DNA of 64,000 nt from NCBI RefSeq assembly GCF_004799495.1, contig NZ_SSMY01000008.1, forward strand, positions 151,690 through 215,689, given 5' to 3'. The DNA comes from Sphingomonas sp. (GTDB lineage Bacteria; Pseudomonadota; Alphaproteobacteria; Sphingomonadales; Sphingomonadaceae). Each line of letters starts with the position of its first letter. The stretch's first letter is position 1. This document shows positions 1-7,675 of this stretch, piece by piece. The notes below the pieces were generated by a model. That model saw only the letters and a list, made by a program, of their open reading frames with translations. It made no database searches and was not told the origin of the DNA. The translations under genes and the position numbers were made by a program.

Positions 1-739
1 CGAGACGGATCGATTCGGCTTCCAGCTTCAGCGCGCGCTTGGGCTTCTCGCTCGCCCACGCACCGCTCAGTTCGTCGATCAGCGCCTGCAGGTAGTCCTT
101 CATGTCGACGCCCTCGGCATCGTCGGTCGCGTACAGGCTGCGGTGCACTTGTGCGATCGCGTCGATGCGGCGCTCGGTGTCGGCCAGCGCCTGGCGCGCG
201 GCGGGGTCGGCGAGCGAGTTCGCCTGCAACCGCACCATCGCGGTGACGAGCTGGAGCGAGTTGGCGACGCGGTGGTTGACCTCGCGCAGCAGCGCTTCGA
301 GCCGCGCGTTGGACGCCCGCAATTGCTCCTCCGCCAGCGCCTTGTCGCGTTCGAGCGCGGCGCGCACGCGGACATGGTCGAGTGCCACGGCGAGCAAGTC
401 GAAGAAATCGTCGCCGACAGTTTTCACGACATAGTCCGCCGCCCCGGCCTTGAGCGCGGCGACCGCGACCGGTCCCTCCTCGGATCCCGTGACGTAGACC
501 ACCGGCGGCGGCGACGGCAGTTTGCCGATCGCCTTCAGCGTCGCCAGCCCGTCCATCTCCGGCATGTAATGGTCGACCGCGATCAAATCGTATCGCTCGG
601 TCATCGCCATCGCGATGCCTTCCACACCGCTGTGCGCGACGGTCACGTCGAACCCGCGCCGCGACAGTGCACGCTGCGCCAGCCGGCAGAGGCCGGCGTC
701 GTCGTCGATATAGAGCAGGCGGCGCAGGCTTTGCGGCAC
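1..739 (-). CDS. Receiver-domain sensor kinase of the HWE/HisKA_2 type (3' end outside the window)
   Basis: The reading frame is open from a GTG at 739 to the window edge, giving about 246 residues. Residues 6-120 form a receiver domain with the acidic pocket IDDD, the phospho-acceptor Asp56 in AVDHYMPEMDG, and a lysine near VVKT. A charged helical linker follows, then a dimerisation helix with the motif REVNHRVANSLQ near residue 155, typical of HWE/HisKA_2 kinases. The ATPase domain must lie beyond base 1. The start sits directly beside the stop of the upstream response regulator, so it is the third gene of a signalling operon. It is inferred to accept phosphate on its receiver and autophosphorylate on its own histidine. 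The output partner is not visible. The family call is firm, the signal unknown. Confidence 0.85.
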   Translation of the reverse strand, partial: MPQSLRRLLYIDDDAGLCRLAQRALSRRGFDVTVAHSGVEGIAMAMTERYDLIAVDHYMPEMDGLATLKAIGKLPSPPPVVYVTGSEEGPVAVAALKAGAADYVVKTVGDDFFDLLAVALDHVRVRAALERDKALAEEQLRASNARLEALLREVNHRVANSLQLVTAMVRLQANSLADPAARQALADTERRIDAIAQVHRSLYATDDAEGVDMKDYLQALIDELSGAWASEKPKRALKLEAESIRL

Positions 740-1183
740 TTAGTCCTCGACCTCGGGCACCTGGATTACCGACAGGAACAGCCCGAGCTGGCGGATCGCC
801 TGCGCGAAGCTTTCATAATTGACCGGCTTGGTGATGTAGACGTTGCAGCCGAGGTCGTAGCAGTGCTGGATTTCGACCTTGTCGTCGGTCGTGGTCAGCA
901 CGACCACGGGGGTGCGCTTGAGCGGGCTGCCCTCGGCCTTGATCTTGGTCAGGATGTCGGTCCCCGACATGTCGGGCAGGTTGAGGTCGAGCAGCACCAG
1001 CGCCGGACCGTTGAGCGCGGGGCCGTCTTGATGTTTGAACAAATAATGGAGCGCGGTCGTCCCGTCGGTGAAATGGGTGATGTCGTTCAGGATGCCGGCG
1101 CGGCGGATATTCTTCTCGATGAGGCGGGCATGCCCCTCGTCGTCCTCGATCATGACGATCGATACAGAGCGGTGGTCGTTCAT
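740..1183 (-). CDS. Single-domain response regulator (CheY/Rcp1-like)
   Basis: This 147-residue protein is a lone receiver domain. It shows the acidic pair in VMIEDDEGHARL, the phospho-acceptor aspartate in LLDLNLPDMSG, the switch threonines in VLTTTDD and the conserved lysine in YITKPV. There is no output domain, and the length fits the Rcp1-like group that commonly partners CHASE3 or phytochrome kinases. Its ATG overlaps the TGA of the upstream kinase by the ATGA arrangement (1180-1183), and the next gene begins right after its stop. It probably shuttles phosphate between the two kinases of this operon, which is an inference from order. Confidence 0.9.
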   Translation of the reverse strand: MNDHRSVSIVMIEDDEGHARLIEKNIRRAGILNDITHFTDGTTALHYLFKHQDGPALNGPALVLLDLNLPDMSGTDILTKIKAEGSPLKRTPVVVLTTTDDKVEIQHCYDLGCNVYITKPVNYESFAQAIRQLGLFLSVIQVPEVED

Positions 1184-2691
1184 ACTGATGGTCCCGTTTC
1201 AGAAAGCGTGGCGGGCAGGGTTACTCGGAAAACGCTCCCTTCGCCCAAGGTGGATGACAGGTCGATCGTGCCGCCGAGGCGATAGGCGAGCGCGCGGACG
1301 TGTGCGAGACCGATCCCCTCGCCTTGCTGGTCCTGCGTGCCCGATCGGCGGAACAGATCGAACACGCGCGTATGATCCTGCTCGGCGATGCCGCGACCGT
1401 TGTCGGTCACCGAAATGACGCGACGCGAGCCGTCGGCGTGCGCGCTGACAACGATCCGGCCTGGGCGGTCGGAAGAGAGGTATTTGACCGCGTTCTCGAC
1501 CAAGTTCGACAGGATTTGCTCTACCGCGACACGGTCGCTGATCAATGGCGGCATCGGCTGTTCGACAATGACCTCTGCGCCGCGCTCGTCGGCAATGTGG
1601 CGTAAGGAGTCGCTGATGCCTTGTGCGATGCTTGCAAGGTCGAGCGGTTCGGGCGCCAGCGTGCGCCGCCCCTCGCGCGACAGCCGCAGGATCGCGTTGA
1701 TCAGCCGGTCCATCTTCTGCGTCGAGCTGCGGATGAAGCCGATCGCCTCGGGTAAATCCTCCTTCGCCGCCAGCCGCGCGTCGTCGGTGACGATCTCGGG
1801 CGCGGATTTGGTCGCGCGGTCGACCAGGTCGGCAAGCGAGGCGCGCGCGGCGTCGAGCTCGACGGTGAATCCCATCACGTTGACCAACGGCGAGCGCAGA
1901 TCGTGGCTGACGATATAGGCGAAGCGCTGGATCTCCTCGTTGGCGCGGGTCAAATCGGCGGTGCGCTCGGCGACCGCGCCTTCCAGATCGGTGTTGAGCA
2001 ATTGCAGCCGGTCGCGCGCCGCGCCGAGGTCGCGCGTGTAGCGTAGCACCGTCGCCAGCGAGACGGTCGCGACGATCAGGATCAAAACCCCCGCCGCGGC
2101 GAGGATCATGTAGAAGGCGCGCAGACTGTTCTGTTGCGCGGCGTCGCGCTGAACCAGCAAGTCGCGTTCGTCGTCCAGCATCGCGGTCATCGTCGTGCGG
2201 ACGGCGCGCATGCGGCGGGCGTAGGTTTCGACCGCGAAACCGGCGACCGCGGTATCACGGCGACCGCCCATCACTTGCGCGATCGTCTCCACCTGCCGCT
2301 CGCGAATCGCGGCCAGTTGCCGGCGCAGATCGGCGATGCGCGCGATTTGGCGCGGATTGTCGGCGGTCAGCTTGGCGAGCGCGTCGAGTGCTGGGTCGAT
2401 CTGCACCGCGGTGATTCGGTGGCTGTCGAGATAGGCTGGGTTGCCGCTCAACAAATAGCCGCGCCGCGTGGTTTCGGTTTCCTCGACCAACGCGCGGACA
2501 TGCCCGATCGCGACTTCGACCTGATAAGTGTGGTTGACCGAGCTGGTATGCTCGGCGGTGCGCATCGTGACCCAGGCTGCAGCGACCCCGACCAGCATCA
2601 GCCCGGCCAGCCCGATGATCATACAGGCGACCAGGAAGCGGCGCGCCAATCCCTCGGGCGCCCCCAGTCGTTTCAACACTACGCCCGACAT
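1180..2691 (-). CDS. CHASE3-domain membrane sensor histidine kinase
   Basis: The 503-residue protein has a membrane segment near residues 20-42, a periplasmic helical CHASE3-type region (about 45-190, with the characteristic ETETTRRGYLLSG stretch), a second membrane segment near 193-215, a coiled coil, and a HisKA domain with the phospho-acceptor His263 in YIVSHDLRSP. The C-terminus is an HATPase domain with an N box (NLVENAVKY) and glycine boxes (DNGRGI, GEGIGLAHV). It is the first gene of a three-gene signalling operon and presumably phosphorylates the adjoining CheY-like protein. CHASE3 domains sense largely unknown extracytoplasmic signals, so no ligand is proposed. Confidence 0.9.
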   Translation of the reverse strand: MSGVVLKRLGAPEGLARRFLVACMIIGLAGLMLVGVAAAWVTMRTAEHTSSVNHTYQVEVAIGHVRALVEETETTRRGYLLSGNPAYLDSHRITAVQIDPALDALAKLTADNPRQIARIADLRRQLAAIRERQVETIAQVMGGRRDTAVAGFAVETYARRMRAVRTTMTAMLDDERDLLVQRDAAQQNSLRAFYMILAAAGVLILIVATVSLATVLRYTRDLGAARDRLQLLNTDLEGAVAERTADLTRANEEIQRFAYIVSHDLRSPLVNVMGFTVELDAARASLADLVDRATKSAPEIVTDDARLAAKEDLPEAIGFIRSSTQKMDRLINAILRLSREGRRTLAPEPLDLASIAQGISDSLRHIADERGAEVIVEQPMPPLISDRVAVEQILSNLVENAVKYLSSDRPGRIVVSAHADGSRRVISVTDNGRGIAEQDHTRVFDLFRRSGTQDQQGEGIGLAHVRALAYRLGGTIDLSSTLGEGSVFRVTLPATLSETGPSV

Positions 2692-2756
2692 CGCGATGGC
2701 CTAGCCGGGGGCGAAACGAAACGCCAGCAACGCCGCCTTGATCGAGATCAGTCGGT

Positions 2757-3521
2757 TCAGAGGAGCATGCCCTGGAGATTGGGCCGCCCCACCGCGCCCC
2801 CGCCACGCCGCCGCGCGACTTCGGTTTCGGCGGTGAAGCGGACATCGGGGTCGCGGTCGGTCAGGAAGCCGTTGAGACTCGTTTCCGAAATCTCGGTCCA
2901 GTCCTTGCCGCGATCGGTGCCCCAGCGGACGCGTGGGAGCAGCCCGGGCTGGCGCGACCAGTTGAGCAATTGCTCGACCGACGCTTCGTTGAGCATGTCG
3001 CGGAGGTGGAAGGCAGTAACGTACGCGTCGGGGAAGGCGCGGTGCGCTGGGAGACCGCGCTCGTGATCGATCCCGTGCGGCTTGCGCCAGTAACGCAATA
3101 CCTGGTTCGAGAAGCTCGGACTATCGGGCCACAGCCGCATCGCGCACTTCCACGTGCAAATCCACTCGGCCCCGTGAGTCATGTTGGGCGTACAGAATTT
3201 CATTTCGAAGTCGGCGCGATGCGCGGCGAGTGCGAGGCGGCGCGGGTACGGATCGAGCACCGGGCGCGCGGCGTCGAACCATAACGGCGCATCGGCAACC
3301 TGTTCGTCGAGAATGTGGTGGATCGCCTGCGTGATCGGCGGGATCGGGCGGCCGGGATTGATCAGCCGACTGCCGCCCTCGCCGTACAGCTCCCAGCGCC
3401 CGTCCGTGCCCAGCGCGACGTCCTGCCACCCCACCTCGCACACGCCATGCGCGCCGGGCGTCTCGCCGGTGGTCTCGAGGTCGACGACGCGGATGATCGA
3501 GGGGGGGGCGCTGGCCATCAT
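2757..3521 (-). CDS. 3'-5' exonuclease of the DEDDh type (ExoX-like)
   Basis: The 254-residue protein begins with the DEDDh motif I sequence VDLETTG. It has the later motif residues in AAHRADFEM and HRAFPDAY, where the His and Asp form the last metal site. The stretch ICTWKCAMRLWPD resembles exodeoxyribonuclease X and the epsilon-like family. A C-terminal extension of about 80 residues follows the nuclease domain, ending in a basic, glycine-rich tail. It probably degrades DNA 3' ends in repair or proofreading. It stands between the signalling operon and the phosphomannomutase gene on the same strand, with no overlap, so an operon is not implied. Confidence 0.8.
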   Translation of the reverse strand: MMASAPPSIIRVVDLETTGETPGAHGVCEVGWQDVALGTDGRWELYGEGGSRLINPGRPIPPITQAIHHILDEQVADAPLWFDAARPVLDPYPRRLALAAHRADFEMKFCTPNMTHGAEWICTWKCAMRLWPDSPSFSNQVLRYWRKPHGIDHERGLPAHRAFPDAYVTAFHLRDMLNEASVEQLLNWSRQPGLLPRVRWGTDRGKDWTEISETSLNGFLTDRDPDVRFTAETEVARRRGGGAVGRPNLQGMLL

Positions 3522-3553
3522 TCCGAGATGGGCGTTTCAGCCGCGAAAAGCCA

Positions 3554-4936
3554 CTAGTGCCCCGCTTGCGGCCCGCGCACGAGGCCCGACATGGCGAGTT
3601 GGCGATCGATTTGCGCGAGCAGGCGCGCGAGCCCCGCCTGATCCTTCGCTTCGGCGCGCGCGACCAGCACGTCCTGCGTGTTCGACGCTCGGAGCAGCCA
3701 CCAGCCGTCGGGCGTCGTCACGCGCGCGCCGTCGGTGCGGTCGACCGTCGCGCCTTCGGTCTCGAGCCGGTCGAGCACTTCGTCGACCACCGCGAACTTA
3801 CGGCTCTCATCGACCTGGAAGCGCATCTCGGGCGTGTTGACCATCGCCGGCATCGCGCTCCTGATCTCGGTCATCGACTTGCCGATCATGTGCACCGCGC
3901 GGATCAGCCGGACCGCGGCATATTGCGCGTCGTCGAAGCCGTAGAAATCGTGCGCGAAGAAGATGTGCCCCGACATTTCGCCTGCGAGCGGCGACCCGGT
4001 TTCCTTCATCTTGGTCTTGATGAGCGAATGTCCGGTCTTCCACATCAACGGGGTGCCGCCGAGCTTGGCGACGCGGTCATACAGCGCCTGGCTCGCCTTG
4101 ACGTCGGCGATGATCGTCGCGCCGGGCAGTTCCTTGAGCACAGGTTCGGCCAGAATGGACAGAATCTGATCGCCCCAGATCACGCGCCCTTCGCCGTCGA
4201 TCGCGCCGATCCGGTCGCCGTCGCCGTCGAAAGCCACTCCGAAATCGAGCTTCTTGTCCGCGACAAGCGTTTTGAGGTGCGCGAGGTTCTTTTCCTCGGT
4301 CGGATCGGGATGATGGTTGGGAAAATTGCCGTCCACATCGGTGAACAGCAGGTGATGTTCACCCGGAAGGAGCTTCGTCAGCTTCTCGATCACCGGGCCG
4401 GCGGCGCCGTTGCCTGCGTCCCACCCTATCCGGTAGGCGCCGCCGGCATAGCCCGCCAACAGCCGGCCGACGTAATTGTCGACGATATCGACATCCGAAA
4501 CGCTGCCTGCGCCCTCTTCCCAGTCGCCTTCCGCCGCCGCGCGGCCGAGCTTCTGGATGTCCTCGCCGAAAAACGGGCGGTGCTGCAGGACCATCTTGAA
4601 GCCGTTATACTCGGCGGGGTTATGGCTGCCGGTTATCTGGATGCCGCCATCCACCTCAAGCTCGGCCTCGGCATAATATAGCTGCGGGGTCGGGCCCATG
4701 CCGGTCCGCACGACATCGACGCCCGAGGCGAGCAGCCCCTCGACCAGCGCGGCCTCCATCGCCGGCGACGAGGTGCGCCCGTCGCGCCCGACCGCGACGC
4801 GCGTGCCGCCCGCGCGGCGCACGACGGTAGCGAAGCCGCGCCCGATCGCGCGCGCGTCGTCGGTGGACAGCGTTTTGCCGACGATCCCGCGGATATCGTA
4901 CTCGCGGAGCGATGAGGGGTCGAAGCGATGGGTCAT
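3554..4936 (-). CDS. Phosphomannomutase/phosphoglucomutase
   Basis: This alpha-D-phosphohexomutase interconverts hexose 1- and 6-phosphates and feeds nucleotide-sugar and exopolysaccharide synthesis. All four family signatures are present: the catalytic serine Ser104 in ITGSHNP, the magnesium loop FDGDGDRIG, the sugar-binding GEMSGH and the phosphate-binding RASNTQDVL. The ATG at 4936 is preferred over one nine codons upstream because AGGA lies six bases before it, giving 460 residues, normal for the family. In gellan-producing sphingomonads an enzyme of this type is called PgmG. I do not assign that symbol because sugar specificity cannot be read from sequence alone. Confidence 0.92.
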   Translation of the reverse strand: MTHRFDPSSLREYDIRGIVGKTLSTDDARAIGRGFATVVRRAGGTRVAVGRDGRTSSPAMEAALVEGLLASGVDVVRTGMGPTPQLYYAEAELEVDGGIQITGSHNPAEYNGFKMVLQHRPFFGEDIQKLGRAAAEGDWEEGAGSVSDVDIVDNYVGRLLAGYAGGAYRIGWDAGNGAAGPVIEKLTKLLPGEHHLLFTDVDGNFPNHHPDPTEEKNLAHLKTLVADKKLDFGVAFDGDGDRIGAIDGEGRVIWGDQILSILAEPVLKELPGATIIADVKASQALYDRVAKLGGTPLMWKTGHSLIKTKMKETGSPLAGEMSGHIFFAHDFYGFDDAQYAAVRLIRAVHMIGKSMTEIRSAMPAMVNTPEMRFQVDESRKFAVVDEVLDRLETEGATVDRTDGARVTTPDGWWLLRASNTQDVLVARAEAKDQAGLARLLAQIDRQLAMSGLVRGPQAGH

Positions 4937-4984
4937 GGCGTGTCCTGTAGGGTTTTGGCCCAATCGGTCAGGCCGCCGAAAAGT

Positions 4985-5287
4985 TCAATCCTGCCGCTTG
5001 AGCAAGGTATCGCGCGCGGCGTTGACGCGCTGCGCGAGGTCGGCCGATCCGCCGTGGTCGGGGTGGACCGCAAGCAGCAAGCGGCGATGCGCGGCGCGGA
5101 TATCGGCGGGGCTGGCGCCAGCCCCGAGGCCGAGGATGGTGAGCGCGGCGTCATGGTCCGTCGGCGGCGGTGCGGGCGACCTCGGCGCTTGCGGCCGCCG
5201 TCCACTGGTGTGGGCCTTCTTCGGCCCCTGCCACAGCCACCAGCCGGCCCAGGCGACCGCCAGCGCGACGATTAGCTTGGCGATCAT
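4985..5287 (-). CDS. Small membrane-anchored J-domain protein
   Basis: The 100-residue protein has an N-terminal membrane helix (about residues 3-20, rich in Trp and Ala), a short proline-rich linker, and a C-terminal J domain with the obligatory HPD in LLAVHPDHGGS. J domains stimulate the ATPase of DnaK-type chaperones, so this is a likely membrane-tethered Hsp70 partner. The ATG overlaps the TGA of mipZ (ATGA at 5284-5287), so the two genes are co-transcribed and probably translationally coupled. It lacks the glycine/phenylalanine and zinc regions of full DnaJ. Confidence 0.85.
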   Translation of the reverse strand: MIAKLIVALAVAWAGWWLWQGPKKAHTSGRRPQAPRSPAPPPTDHDAALTILGLGAGASPADIRAAHRRLLLAVHPDHGGSADLAQRVNAARDTLLKRQD

Positions 5288-6072
5288 GCGAAGAGCGGCA
5301 GCACCGGCTCGGGCAGCGCGAGCGCGGCCATCATCTCGCGCAGCTCCTGCCGCGCGGCGACGTGGCTCAGCCCCATCTCGCCGAACTCGCGGCTGTCGAT
5401 CATCGTCAGGCCTTTTGGAAATAACTCGCGATAGATTACGCGCTCGCCGAGCCCCGGGATGATGCGGAAGCCGACTCGCTTCGCCAGCTGGTCGAGTGCG
5501 TCGGACACGCGGCGCATGTTGCGCGCTTCGATATGCTGGAGGCGGTTGCGCAGCACGACCCAGTCGATCGTCGCGCCGTCTGCCTTCGCGCGGGCCTTGC
5601 GCGCGTCCCAGATCAATTCGGAATAGAAGCTCGGCCTCGTCACCTTGAACGTATCGGGATGGACTTGGCCAATCAGGTCGAAATCGACGAAACTGTCGTT
5701 CATCGGCGTGACCAACGTGTCCGCGCGGGTGGCTGCCTCACGTGCGATCGGATCGTCGCGGCCGGGCGTGTCGATCACGAGGTAATCGGCATCTCCCGTC
5801 AGCCGGTCGACCGCGGCATCGAACGCTTCGACGGTCTGGTCGCTCAGCGTCTCATATTCGGGCATCGGCAGGTCGCGGTCGGTTGCCCGGATCGTCGCCG
5901 CGCGATTGTCGAGATAGCGGCCGAGCGTGCGCTGGCGATGATCGAGGTCGAGCGCGGCGACACGCGCGCCGCGGGCGGCCAGTGCGATCGCGACATGGAC
6001 CGCGGTGGTCGATTTGCCGGTGCCGCCCTTTTCGTTGGCGAAGACGATAGTGTGTGTGCGGCCGTTCGCCAC
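5284..6072 (-). CDS. mipZ: Division-plane positioning ATPase MipZ
   Basis: The 262-residue protein is a ParA/MinD-type ATPase with a deviant Walker A motif (NEKGGTGKSTT, residues about 13-23) and a Walker B-like VIDTPGRDDP. MipZ-specific stretches such as FYSELIWDARKARAKADG and the long NRLQHIEARNMRRVSDAL helix separate it from plasmid ParA. In Caulobacter, MipZ binds ParB at the origin and blocks FtsZ away from midcell. The same role is inferred here. It heads a two-gene unit with a J-domain protein and is divergent from panC. Confidence 0.9.
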   Translation of the reverse strand: MANGRTHTIVFANEKGGTGKSTTAVHVAIALAARGARVAALDLDHRQRTLGRYLDNRAATIRATDRDLPMPEYETLSDQTVEAFDAAVDRLTGDADYLVIDTPGRDDPIAREAATRADTLVTPMNDSFVDFDLIGQVHPDTFKVTRPSFYSELIWDARKARAKADGATIDWVVLRNRLQHIEARNMRRVSDALDQLAKRVGFRIIPGLGERVIYRELFPKGLTMIDSREFGEMGLSHVAARQELREMMAALALPEPVLPLFA

Positions 6073-6146
6073 GATGCTGACCTTGTTGCCTGACCCGACC
6101 CGCGCCCGTTAGAGGCGTGGGCTTCCTCTATCGAAAGCATAGGCTC

Positions 6147-7001
6147 GTGCAAACCGTCCATCGCCTGCCCGATTTGAGACTCGCGGTGGCGGCATTGCGC
6201 GCCGATGGATCGCGGGTGGCGCTGGTGCCGACGATGGGCGCACTCCATGCCGGGCATATGGCGCTAGTCGATGCGGCGCGAGCGACCGGCGCGCGGGTGG
6301 TCGCGTCGATCTTCGTCAACCCCAAGCAGTTCGGCCCGAACGAGGATCTCGCGCGCTATCCACGCCCGGCCGTGGCGGACATTGCGCTGTTGACCGCGCA
6401 TGGCTGCGACCTGCTGTGGATGCCGGGGGTCGAGAAAATGTATCCGGCGGGGTTCGCGACCAACGTATCGGTGTCGGGGGTGAGCGAGGGGCAGGATGGT
6501 GCCGCGCGACCGGGACATTTCGATGGGGTGGCGACGGTGGTCGCGAAACTGTTCAACCAGGTGCGGCCCGATGCCGCCTATTTCGGCGAGAAGGATTTCC
6601 AGCAGCTCGCGGTGATCCGGCGGATGGTCGCCGATCTCGATTTCGGGCTGGAGATTGTCGGGGTGTCGACGGTGCGGGAGGGGGATGGCTTGGCGCTGTC
6701 GTCGCGCAATGCTTACCTCTCCCCCGACGAGCGGTCGCGGGCGGCGGCGCTGGCCAAGGCGCTGGCCGAGGCTAGGCGGGCGATCGAGGCAGGCGAGGAC
6801 GGCGCGATCGCTGCCGCCTTGACGTCGCTCGCCGATGCCGGGTTCGCCGTCGATTATGTCGAGCTCGTCGATGCCGCGACACTGGGCCAACCTGTACCCG
6901 GCCAGCCCCGCCGCCTGCTCGCCGCGGCGCGGATCGGGACCACCCGCCTCATCGACAACCTCGCGATAGCGCCTACGAAAAACACGGTTAAAGCGCGTTA
7001 A
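6147..7001 (+). CDS. panC: Pantothenate synthetase
   Basis: PanC condenses pantoate and beta-alanine with ATP to make pantothenate, the precursor of coenzyme A. The nucleotidyltransferase motifs are clear: LVPTMGALHAGHM near the N-terminus (HIGH-like), FVNPKQFGPNEDL, YFGEKDFQQL and the KMSKS-like SSRNAYLS. The GTG at 6147 is chosen because it makes the protein start like known PanC proteins (284 residues). Another in-frame GTG lies 30 bases upstream and is less likely. It is monocistronic as seen here and divergent from mipZ. Confidence 0.92.
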   Translation: MQTVHRLPDLRLAVAALRADGSRVALVPTMGALHAGHMALVDAARATGARVVASIFVNPKQFGPNEDLARYPRPAVADIALLTAHGCDLLWMPGVEKMYPAGFATNVSVSGVSEGQDGAARPGHFDGVATVVAKLFNQVRPDAAYFGEKDFQQLAVIRRMVADLDFGLEIVGVSTVREGDGLALSSRNAYLSPDERSRAAALAKALAEARRAIEAGEDGAIAAALTSLADAGFAVDYVELVDAATLGQPVPGQPRRLLAAARIGTTRLIDNLAIAPTKNTVKAR

Positions 7002-7063
7002 CCATTTGTTGACCCCTCCCCGGCCAATCTGATTCGGCCAAAGGGATAAAAGGGGTTGGCGAC

Positions 7064-7360
7064 ATGGGCAGCAGCCTGAAGAGTGCGCAGTTTCTGATCG
7101 AGAGCCGGATGCGCGACGCGATGCGCGGCGATCCGGACGCCTATTACGAGCTCGGCGTGGTCTATTCGACCGGCACCTCGGGGGCGGACATCGACCTGGT
7201 CGAGGCGCACAAATGGTTCAACCTGGCGGCGGTGCGCGGCCACGAAGCGGCGCAATATTGCCGCGCCGAAGTCGCCGACGAAATGACCGCACGCGAAATC
7301 GCCACGGCGCAGGCCGCGGCCCGCGCGTTCCTCAACGAAACGAGCCGCCGCGCGGCCTGA
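7064..7360 (+). CDS. Small Sel1-repeat protein
   Basis: The 98-residue protein contains one recognisable Sel1-like repeat, AYYELGVVYSTG followed by VEAHKWFNLAAVRGHEAA. No signal peptide is visible. Sel1 repeats form helical scaffolds for protein-protein contacts, and the partner here is unknown. The ATG at 7064 follows a purine-rich AAAGGGG stretch 10-15 bases upstream. It lies 60 bases after panC on the same strand. Single-repeat Sel1 proteins like this are common in alphaproteobacteria but poorly characterised. Confidence 0.75.
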   Translation: MGSSLKSAQFLIESRMRDAMRGDPDAYYELGVVYSTGTSGADIDLVEAHKWFNLAAVRGHEAAQYCRAEVADEMTAREIATAQAAARAFLNETSRRAA

Positions 7361-7373
7361 GTCACTTCCCATC

Positions 7374-7636
7374 CGCGCAAAGTTCACACTCGCACGGCGA
7401 TGGGCCAATTGGGTCCGATTTGCGCCTGTAAGGCGTCCCGAACGCGACACCAGCGCGCCACGGGCGCGACGACCGCGCTATCCACGCGGCAGCCAAGCAC
7501 CTGTGCTGCCACCCCGACGCCATCGCGAAGCGGCGCAGCGGCGCCCCACCGAACCAGTGAGGCGAGGAGAACGGAAAGCGGGCTCGACGGGCTGCGCATC
7601 GGCCAGGGTAGATCAAACGAAATCCTACATCGGTAG
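7374..7636. repeat. Diverged intergenic repeat, copy A
   Basis: The gap between the Sel1 gene and topA (7361-7675) holds no credible gene. It contains a sequence that recurs, diverged, at 43114-43343. Shared blocks in the same order are the AAGTTCAC opening, ACGCGACACCAGCGCG (7442-7457, one mismatch), GCCATCGCGAAGCG (7519-7532, exact) and a closing block beginning GTAGATCA and ending CTACATCGGTAG. The spacing differs by about 30 bases. It lies between convergent genes. Its nature, whether non-coding element, RNA or relic, is unknown. Confidence 0.6.
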
Positions 7637-7675
7637 CTTTTTCGTCACGGCTGCCCCGGCTCACCCTCAACGCGA

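Noticed and set aside
143..1285. Long plus-strand open frame of 380 codons opposite the two response regulator genes
   Set aside because: It is the GC-rich mirror of real minus-strand genes with clear receiver motifs. Its residues are dominated by Arg, Asp, Gly and Leu with no domain pattern.
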